Assembly (NCBI GenBank): GCA_034189325.1
Contig: JAXHUM010000092.1
Location: forward strand, 1 to 58,601
Source: JAXHUM01 sp034189325
Lineage (GTDB): Bacteria > Desulfobacterota > DSM-4660 > Desulfatiglandales > Desulfatiglandaceae
Length of the DNA stretch: 58,601 bases
Direction: 5' to 3'
Shown: positions 52,681 to 58,601 of the stretch, piece by piece
Layout: the number at the start of each line of letters is the position of its first letter
Numbering within the stretch: the stretch's first letter is position 1
Notes under the pieces: model-generated
The model's input: the letters and a program-made list of their open reading frames with translations, nothing else
Told to the model about the DNA's origin: nothing
Database searches by the model: none
Program-made: the position numbers and the translations under genes

Positions 52681-53367
52681 CTGCATCCTCCTTTGCGATA
52701 TGAATGGGTGTCCTCAATGTTTGTCCTGACTTTCGGTATTTGGGTTTCAAGGTTCTCGTTCGCTTTTGGCCCGAGGGCCAGAATCATCGACCCTGTTTTC
52801 TAAATTCCTGCAATCTTCTATAAACGAAGTACATGGCCCGACCATCCACCTCCCAAGCACCTGCTATTGCGGCATCGGCGGGAATTTCCTTCTTATCTAT
52901 GCCGAACAAGTCGCAACTGTTTCTCAATAAGCCTGTCCCCTCCCATCTGTAGGAGTTTGTTTTTAGGTTTTCTCAGATCCAAAATCATTTTTTGATTTTT
53001 CATGGCTCCATTCGTTTGTAGTTGAGTCGGTTCGGGGGGTGTGTCGCTCGGCTATCGGCCTCGTTGAACAGTGTGAGTCTACTGTAGTGCCCAATATTGT
53101 TAACCCCAGTAATGGGAGCTCCCTTGGCAGTCAATTGTAACCGACATTATTGATGCGATCAATCGGACCCTTTTTCAGCCCCGTTTGACCGCCGCTGGTC
53201 TGTACGGGTGTTACTATATTGCGACAACATAGATGTGTCAATTTAAATTGCAAAAAAAGTCTTGACTTCTTCGAAAACATATACTAACGGTTACCAAACG
53301 TTCGATTGATGTGAACGCTTGATGCATTCGATTGAATTCTCTGGACTGGTGCGGAGTTGGAGGAAAA
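52681..53367. other. Divergent intergenic region, no gene
   Basis: About 690 bases between the hydratase operon (minus) and the TetR gene (plus). No convincing ORF. It holds a TTGACT box at 53262-53267 and the inverted repeat at 53296-53320, so it probably carries the promoters of both sides. Confidence 0.5.
53296..53320. promoter_or_regulatory. Candidate TetR operator
   Basis: AAACGTTC-N9-GAACGCTT: seven of eight arm positions match. It lies 48 bases before the TetR ATG. A related TTCGATTGA sequence recurs 24 bases further on. It fits self-regulation and control of the divergent operon. Confidence 0.45.
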
Positions 53368-54021
53368 ATGGTTTCTCGTCTCGAAAAAGCCTTGAAGGAT
53401 CCTGAATCGATGAAGGCGAAGATATTGAAAGCAGCCCGTCGCGTTTTCGGTGAGTATGGGTTTCATGGCGCAACCACCCGTATGATAGCCAAGGCTGCCG
53501 ACATAGATGTCTCCACGCTTTTTTATCATTGGGGAGACAAGGCGGATCTTTATGAGGCCGTCGTCTGTGAGGTCAATAAGGATCTTAAGAGAAAATTCGT
53601 GGAGATTGAAGATTTTATCCACAATTTGCCCCTGGCCAAGCGTATGGAAATGGCAATGGATAGGATCATTGACTACCTGTTTGAAAACCCGGAAATATCC
53701 AAGGTGATTCTTTCCCGTTATTTCGTAAAAATCACCCGTGAAGAAATCGATAACAACAATGACAATGATATTCCGGAATATGTTTCCAATATTGCCTATT
53801 CTATGGGGCTTACGAAGGATAGGAAAAAGGTCCCCTCGGTCCTCAAGATGCAGGTCATGACTATCGTCAATGGAGTGTTCACGTTTATGGCCGGCCAAGA
53901 GACTATTCGGGAAAGCCTCGGCGTCAGACAAGAAGCCTATATTGCTCTTGTGAAAGATACAATTAAGTTTATGATGATTCCACCTTTTGTCGATCGTTTA
54001 TCGACTCGGCAGTCTAAATAG
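53368..54021 (+). CDS. TetR-family transcriptional regulator
   Basis: A 217-residue regulator. The TetR HTH spans about residues 16-62 (ILKAARRVFGEYGFHGATTRMIAKAADID...). The C-terminal ligand domain is poorly conserved, with an acyl-CoA or small-molecule effector possible. The ATG at 53368 has GGAGG six bases upstream; an upstream ATG at 53332 is less likely. It sits between two acyl-CoA gene groups and probably controls one or both. Confidence 0.85.
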   Translation: MVSRLEKALKDPESMKAKILKAARRVFGEYGFHGATTRMIAKAADIDVSTLFYHWGDKADLYEAVVCEVNKDLKRKFVEIEDFIHNLPLAKRMEMAMDRIIDYLFENPEISKVILSRYFVKITREEIDNNNDNDIPEYVSNIAYSMGLTKDRKKVPSVLKMQVMTIVNGVFTFMAGQETIRESLGVRQEAYIALVKDTIKFMMIPPFVDRLSTRQSK

Positions 54022-54221
54022 GATTCATGAAAGAGGTAGTCTCAAGAATATTATATTACCTGCAGCCAGATTTTCATAGAATGAGAGATTGTTACGGCCC
54101 TAATGTATAGGGCTCGATCGCCAATGGAGTTCCACAATATATTTTTATAAAAGCCAGTAACATGCGGCAGGAAGTCTCCTCTGCTACAATTTAAATTGGT
54201 TTTGTTTTTTACTCAAACTCC

Positions 54222-54665
54222 TTAGCTCAGGCGTTCTATGATACATGTAGTTCTTGGTGACATCCGTTTCTCTTCCGGATACCAGAAGGAGTTCAAAAAG
54301 GCCTCTTGGGAGTTCTCGAGGCATTTGAACGCAGTGGGAAGATCCTTATCCCCTGCGCTCCGGAAAATGACCTTTGACCGGAACTCAACCTTCCTATCCC
54401 GGGGCACTTCAACTTGGACCCCCACTATCCTCTTTGATGCAATGCTGAGAACGCAGGAGGCATTGCGATGACCTACTTCTCTCCAACCATGTTCATACCT
54501 CACTTGCCCCAGAAAAGGGGCAGTCTCCACATTCATCAGCTTGGACAGGTACTGTTCCAAATTTTCTCTAAACTGACCAGGAATCATCTCAAAAACCTGT
54601 CTTGCCTGCTCCCAGACCTCCTAGAGAATCCCCACAACTTAAGGTACATTTATTTCGACGCTCAT
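54222..54665 (-). pseudogene. Decayed IS256/mutator-type transposase fragment
   Basis: Translation from ATG at 54665 gives MSVEINVP, a stop, VVGIL, a stop, then an open part (EVWEQARQVFEMIPGQF...). Residues with GHRNASCVLSIASKRIVGVQVEVPRDRKVEFRSKVIF match the N-terminal part of IS256-family transposases. The rest (catalytic DDE part) is missing; the frame ends at 54222. Full-length relatives are about 400 residues. Confidence 0.65.
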
Positions 54666-54868
54666 GGGCGCATCTCCTTTCCATATTGGTTTTGTCGTAA
54701 AAACCTATTTAGAAGAAAGACACCCTTTTTTATACCTTCTCAGAATGCAAAAAATATATTTTACACCACCGTGAAAAATTAGAAAGACAAGTAGTTGAAG
54801 AAATAATGCGTGGTATTTTTTAAACCGATAAACATCAAACAATAAGAAAATGAGGAGGGAAAGACACT

Positions 54869-55747
54869 ATGCCGATACCAAAGCATGCGGAATGGAAGAA
54901 AGTGGAAGGGTATGATTATGATGACCTGATTTATGAAAAGAAATATTTCGAGTTGGGTGGTGTGGCAAGGATGACAATCAACCGACCTAAGCAATTGAAT
55001 GCCTTTACAGGCGCCACAATTCGCCATATGTGGGAATGCGTTTTCGACATCAACGCCGACCCCTCCATAGGAGTTGTTATTATGACCGGTGTGGGTGATA
55101 AGGCCTTTTGTACGGGCGGTGATGTGGGGGCTGAGGCTGCCGGTGAATTTGAAGACTCTATCTTTATGAATTGCAATAAACTCATTATTGCTTGTAGGAA
55201 ACCGATCATTGCCGTTGTAAAGGGATGGAGCGTTGGTGGTGGAAACCATATGGCCTACTGCTGTGATTTCACTATAGCCGCGGATAACGCGAGGTTTGCG
55301 CAGAATGGTCCTCGTGTCGGCAGCCCGGCAAGCGGGTGGCCGATTCAATACGCCGTGGAGGTCCTTGGAGCCAAGAAGGCCAGGGAAATGTGGATGCTCT
55401 GCCGCAGGTACAGCGCGCAGGAGGCCCTTGAGATGGGATTGGTGAACACAGTCGTTCCACTCGACAAGATTGATGAAGAGGTGGACAAATGGTGCCAGGA
55501 GATACTGGAGAAGTCACCGACCTGTATTGAGTTGTTAAAGGCCGCTTTTGATGATCAGTTCAATCATATGAGGTACGACGAGGCAGGCGTTTCCCAGAGG
55601 AGATTGGCCTCGGACTTCATGGACAGTGAAGAGATGCGGGAGGCGCAAAACGCCTTTTTTGAGAAGAGAATGCCCGACTTCCTGCGATTCAGGGAAGATG
55701 ACTATGAGACTTACCTGAAGACCAGAAAAAAGGTAACAATGAAATAG
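54869..55747 (+). CDS. MenB/BadI-like crotonase-fold protein
   Basis: A 292-residue crotonase-fold protein similar to dihydroxynaphthoyl-CoA synthase and 2-ketocyclohexanecarboxyl-CoA hydrolase. It has KAFCTGGDVGAEAAG near residue 88, KGWSVGGGNHMAYCCDFTIA near 120, NGPRVGSPASGW near 150 and GAKKAREMWMLCRRYSAQEALEMGLVNTVVP. MenB and BadI have an Asp where this reads PASG, so its reaction may differ. AATGAGGAGG precedes the ATG. Acyl-CoA dehydrogenases follow. Confidence 0.82.
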   Translation: MPIPKHAEWKKVEGYDYDDLIYEKKYFELGGVARMTINRPKQLNAFTGATIRHMWECVFDINADPSIGVVIMTGVGDKAFCTGGDVGAEAAGEFEDSIFMNCNKLIIACRKPIIAVVKGWSVGGGNHMAYCCDFTIAADNARFAQNGPRVGSPASGWPIQYAVEVLGAKKAREMWMLCRRYSAQEALEMGLVNTVVPLDKIDEEVDKWCQEILEKSPTCIELLKAAFDDQFNHMRYDEAGVSQRRLASDFMDSEEMREAQNAFFEKRMPDFLRFREDDYETYLKTRKKVTMK

Positions 55748-55774
55748 ATCACTACGGTCGGATTATGGTGATTT

Positions 55775-55816
55775 AGGCCCTCGCACGCGATAATGATCCG
55801 TGAGAGGCGAGGGCCT
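55775..55816 (+). terminator. Long hairpin before the acyl-CoA dehydrogenase genes
   Basis: AGGCCCTCGC and GCGAGGGCCT form a perfect ten-pair stem with a 22-base loop. There is no T-run directly after, though CTTTTTG follows 13 bases on. It may be an attenuator or mRNA processing site. Confidence 0.45.
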
Positions 55817-55843
55817 CCAATCGGCTTTTTGAGGGGAAGATCA

Positions 55844-56986
55844 ATGGACTTTGAGCTTACGAGTGAGAACTTGATGCTAAAAGAGAGTGCCGCTTCTTTT
55901 GTCAAAAAGGACCATTCTTTTGAACGTCTACGAGAACTAAAGAACGATCAATGGGGCTATTCGAAAGATGTTTGGCAGAAGATGGCTGAATTGGGCTGGA
56001 TGGGTCTTACCTACCCTGAGGAGTACGGCGGACTTGAATTGGATTTCAGTTACGTATTGGTGTTGCAAGAGGAATTCGGAAAGGGCGTACTCCCTGAACC
56101 ATGGCTTTCAACTGTTTTGCTCTCTGGAGGACTCGTCTTGTCAGGCGGGACTGAATCGCAGAAGGAGCAAATACTCCCGGAGATAGTTTCCGGTGACCTG
56201 ATGATGAGCCTGGCTTATCTGGAAGAGGATGGACTGTTTGAAATAAACCATTGCAGCACTGCCGCTACTAAAAAAGAGGGTGATTTTTCCATTTCCGGAA
56301 AAAAGGTATTCGTCATGGATGGCTGTTCTGCAGATAAATTTATTGTGACGGCCCGTACATCCGGATCCCTATCCGATAGTGGGGGGATCACGCTTTTTTT
56401 AGTGCCGAAAGAAGCAGATGGAATGAGGGTGACTCCGCTCAAGACCATTGATGGTCGAAATGCCTGTATTCTTGAGTTTAATGATGTCACTGTTCCTGCC
56501 GAGAGTATTATCGGGGAACCGGATTCAGGCTTCCAAATCCTTTCCAATAGCATTAACAAGGCCACGGCAGGAGTGTGCGCGGAGATGATCGGCGGAATGC
56601 AGGCCTGTCTCGATCTGACGGTAGAATATATTTCCGAAAGAATGCAATTCAATAAGCCTATCGGCTCTTTTCAAGCCCTTCAGCACAAGGCCGCGGATAT
56701 GTTTATTCAAAAAGAACTGGCGACCTCGGCGACCTATTATGCTATCGCCTCGGTTGTTGAAGGGGTTGAGGATCAGGATATGGGTCTTGCCGTGTCTGTT
56801 GCTAAGGCCAAATGCTCCAGCTCTTACATGGATATTACAAAAACAGCTATTCAACTATTTGGGGCGATTGGTTTTACCAGTGAAGCGGATGTCGGTTTTT
56901 TCCTCAAACGGGCATTGGCTACCAAAGTGCTTTTCGGAGATGTTGATTATCATCTTAATCGTTACTCGGTCTTGAAGGGCGATTAA
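55844..56986 (+). CDS. Acyl-CoA dehydrogenase family protein, likely non-catalytic subunit
   Basis: A 380-residue acyl-CoA dehydrogenase fold. N-terminal YPEEYGGLELDF, middle beta domain with FSISGKKVFVMDG, and a C-terminal helical domain. At the catalytic-base position of IVD/LCAD-like enzymes the sequence reads SINKATAG with no Glu. The C-terminus lacks the YEGTSQIQR-like motif. This resembles the PimD-type partner in two-subunit dehydrogenases. The next gene has the Glu. Start ATG at 55844 with GAGGGG upstream. Confidence 0.8.
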   Translation: MDFELTSENLMLKESAASFVKKDHSFERLRELKNDQWGYSKDVWQKMAELGWMGLTYPEEYGGLELDFSYVLVLQEEFGKGVLPEPWLSTVLLSGGLVLSGGTESQKEQILPEIVSGDLMMSLAYLEEDGLFEINHCSTAATKKEGDFSISGKKVFVMDGCSADKFIVTARTSGSLSDSGGITLFLVPKEADGMRVTPLKTIDGRNACILEFNDVTVPAESIIGEPDSGFQILSNSINKATAGVCAEMIGGMQACLDLTVEYISERMQFNKPIGSFQALQHKAADMFIQKELATSATYYAIASVVEGVEDQDMGLAVSVAKAKCSSSYMDITKTAIQLFGAIGFTSEADVGFFLKRALATKVLFGDVDYHLNRYSVLKGD

Positions 56987-57008
56987 ATCGGTTTAAGGAG
57001 TCCCAAAA

Positions 57009-58193
57009 ATGAAGATTTCATATTCTCAAGAAGAAGAGAGATTCAGAGAGGAGATACGAGAATGGTTAAAGGAAAATCTCCCCCCTGAGATTATCGACCA
57101 AACCCTTGGGGGGAGCACCCTTGACCCGGAACTTTTGATCAAATGGCACAAGACCATGCACAAGAAAGGCTGGATCGCCCTGGAATATCCGGAGGATCTG
57201 GGAGGTGCCGGTTTTACGGAGACCCAGAAATTCCTCTTTGAATACGAATACAGCCTCTTGGGCGCTCCGAGGCAAAAGACCAAACTCATGGCCGTAGGCA
57301 TGCTGATGCCTCTTTTGCTCCAGTTTGGGACGAAAGAACAGCAGGAACGTTTTATACCGGATATGCTGGCCGCTAATACCCTTTGGTGTCAGGGCTTCTC
57401 CGAGCCTAATGCAGGGTCGGATCTGGCCAGTTTGAAGACCAAGGCCGTGATTGATGGGGATGACTTCGTGGTGGACGGCCAAAAGGTATGGATAAGCATG
57501 GCCAATTACGCAGACTGGATCTTTATGCTGGTCCGGACCGACCCGGACGCAAAAAAGCAGAAGGGTATCAGTTTTTTGCTTGTCGATCTGAAAACTCCCG
57601 GGATCACCATTCGCCCGATCGAGGCGTTGACGGACCACGAACCATTCTGTGAGGTGTTCTTTGATAATGTCCGAGTCCCTAAAGAAAACCTCCTTGGTAA
57701 TATCAATGAGGGCTGGAACCTTGCCAAGGCCCTTCTGGAGCATGAAAGACTGAATGCCTTCCCCATCGGTGAGGTGGTCAACGCACTTGACAAGGTGCGA
57801 CACAACGCAAAAAAGACCATGTACAAGGGAAAACCTCTTATTGAAGACGAGGTTTTCAGAAGGAAACTTGCAGGCCTGGAGGTGGATTGCAGCTCCCTGC
57901 TTTACACCTACTTTCGCGTGCTGTCTCAGCTCAAAGTCGGTTCCAATCCAGGTCCTGAAGCCTCTTTTCTGAAGGTTTACGGTGGAGAGCTATATCAGCG
58001 CGTACTCGACCTCAATCTTGAGGCGATTGGGCCACATGCCCAGTCATGGTACAACCTTGATGAATTCGACAATGACGTACATCAAGGCACAATGGGGTGG
58101 ATCAATGCGCGGAGTCTCACCACCTGGGGAGGATCTTCCGAGATACAGCGTACTATTATCGCGACACAGGTATTGAAACTGCCTCGGAAGTGA
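57009..58193 (+). CDS. Acyl-CoA dehydrogenase, likely catalytic subunit
   Basis: A 394-residue acyl-CoA dehydrogenase. It has the FAD-binding GFSEPNAGSDLASLKT near residue 133, VDGQKVWISMANYADW and the C-terminal TWGGSSEIQRTIIA. The Glu of the LLEHERLNA motif (Glu246) matches the catalytic base position of isovaleryl/long-chain dehydrogenases. The other possible base site is Gly. It is 22 bases after the non-catalytic-like gene. It probably oxidises an acyl-CoA, together with the upstream partner, as in PimCD. Confidence 0.88.
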   Translation: MKISYSQEEERFREEIREWLKENLPPEIIDQTLGGSTLDPELLIKWHKTMHKKGWIALEYPEDLGGAGFTETQKFLFEYEYSLLGAPRQKTKLMAVGMLMPLLLQFGTKEQQERFIPDMLAANTLWCQGFSEPNAGSDLASLKTKAVIDGDDFVVDGQKVWISMANYADWIFMLVRTDPDAKKQKGISFLLVDLKTPGITIRPIEALTDHEPFCEVFFDNVRVPKENLLGNINEGWNLAKALLEHERLNAFPIGEVVNALDKVRHNAKKTMYKGKPLIEDEVFRRKLAGLEVDCSSLLYTYFRVLSQLKVGSNPGPEASFLKVYGGELYQRVLDLNLEAIGPHAQSWYNLDEFDNDVHQGTMGWINARSLTTWGGSSEIQRTIIATQVLKLPRK

Positions 58194-58256
58194 CATGGTA
58201 GGCTATGACGAATTTGTAGCAGGTATGGTTTATTGGTCCAGTATGGGGGGAGTCAA

Positions 58257-58601
58257 TTGAACCTTTATAAAGAAGAACATACTATCTTTCGAGAGAGTTT
58301 CAGGAAATTCGTTGAAAAAGAGATGCTTCCCTATGTTGAGGAATGGGAAGAAAAACGAGAAATGCCACGCGCTATCTGGAAAAAGATGGGCCGGGAAGGT
58401 TATCTCTGTCCCTGGGTAGATGAAGCGTATGGCGGTTCCGGTGCGGGTTTTGAGTATTCCGTGATTATTGGAGAGGAACTGGCCATGGCAGGCGTCGGTT
58501 TGGGGATCATGGCCCATGCCGATATCATCGCAGCCTATATAGCCTACCATGGAAATCCATGGCAGAAAGAGAACTGGCTCCCAGGGTGCGTGAGCGGAGA
58601 T
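58257..58601 (+). CDS. Partial acyl-CoA dehydrogenase (C-terminus off window)
   Basis: 115 codons from TTG at 58257 open to the window end. The N-terminal pattern is NLYKEEHTIFRESFRKFVEKE, then WEEKREMPRAIWKKMGREGYL and EAYGGSGAGFEYSVIIGEELA, typical of acyl-CoA dehydrogenases. GGGGAG lies five bases upstream. It is the third dehydrogenase gene in a row. Confidence 0.8.
   Translation, partial: MNLYKEEHTIFRESFRKFVEKEMLPYVEEWEEKREMPRAIWKKMGREGYLCPWVDEAYGGSGAGFEYSVIIGEELAMAGVGLGIMAHADIIAAYIAYHGNPWQKENWLPGCVSGD

Noticed and set aside
57066..57803. 245-codon antisense frame
   Set aside because: It is opposite an acyl-CoA dehydrogenase with full domain motifs.
1..58601. tRNA, rRNA, CRISPR, phage or plasmid origin
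   Set aside because: No cloverleaf, rRNA-like stretch, regular spacer array, integrase or replication gene was seen by eye; a tRNAscan or CRISPR search was not possible.

Overview
The window looks like part of the chromosome of an anaerobic member of the Desulfobacterota (sulfate-reducer-like, formerly Deltaproteobacteria). This is inferred from gene content: an orange-protein-type Mrp/NifX/MinD cluster, DUF134 and DUF5320 genes, PAS/sigma-54 regulation, selenium use, a CooT-type nickel protein, many Liv-type transporters and much acyl-CoA metabolism. No rRNA, tRNA, CRISPR array or intact insertion sequence was seen.

Layout. 0-2.8 kb: a partial phosphatase-like gene, a two-gene hypothetical/membrane pair, a palindromic repeat element and a TIM-barrel isomerase-like gene. 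2.9-13.4 kb: a sigma-54 activator, an outer-membrane protein, yedF, then a plus-strand set preceded by a good -24/-12 promoter: two NifX-like proteins, two exported rhodaneses, an Mrp-NifX fusion, a NifU-like scaffold, two MinD/ferredoxin ATPases and a Gly-rich zinc-ribbon protein. This resembles the sigma-54-controlled orange-protein (ORP) operons described in Desulfovibrio vulgaris. The second rhodanese reads through an in-frame TGA at the position of a family cysteine, with a bacterial-SECIS-like hairpin just downstream, so it is very probably a selenoprotein. 13.6-26.9 kb: a mixed redox/cofactor region (ARMT1-like protein, old-yellow-enzyme-type reductase, DUF1638, methyltransferase, FmdB, J-domain, TIGR04076, metallo-beta-lactamase fold, CooT, MoaA). 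It ends in DUF364, a decarboxylase-like protein lacking its PLP lysine, a RiPP-type radical SAM enzyme and an HD protein. 27.0-31.6 kb: a complete Liv-type ABC transporter. 31.7-34.0 kb: DUF134 regulator with two DUF5320 genes, a small ORF and a DUF481 outer-membrane protein. 34.5-41.0 kb: a second Liv transporter with an embedded acyl-CoA synthetase. 41.3-45.7 kb: a carbohydrate-type ABC transporter. 45.7-58.6 kb: beta-oxidation-like genes (two enoyl-CoA hydratases, 3-hydroxyacyl-CoA dehydrogenase, dienoyl-CoA-reductase-like flavoenzyme, ferredoxin/flavodoxin, gamma-carbonic-anhydrase-like protein), a TetR regulator, a decayed IS256-type transposase, a MenB/BadI-like protein and three acyl-CoA dehydrogenases.

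How it fits together. The Liv transporter plus CoA ligase, the TetR gene and the hydratase/dehydrogenase sets suggest uptake, CoA activation and oxidation of carboxylic acids; the actual substrate cannot be read from the sequence. The ORP-like cluster combines metal-cluster carriers, Fe-S scaffolding, P-loop ATPases and sulfur/selenium-handling rhodaneses under probable sigma-54 control. At least three families of short palindromic repeats are spread through the intergenic spaces; two occur twice in the window, and one supplies the stop codon of the sigma-54 activator gene.
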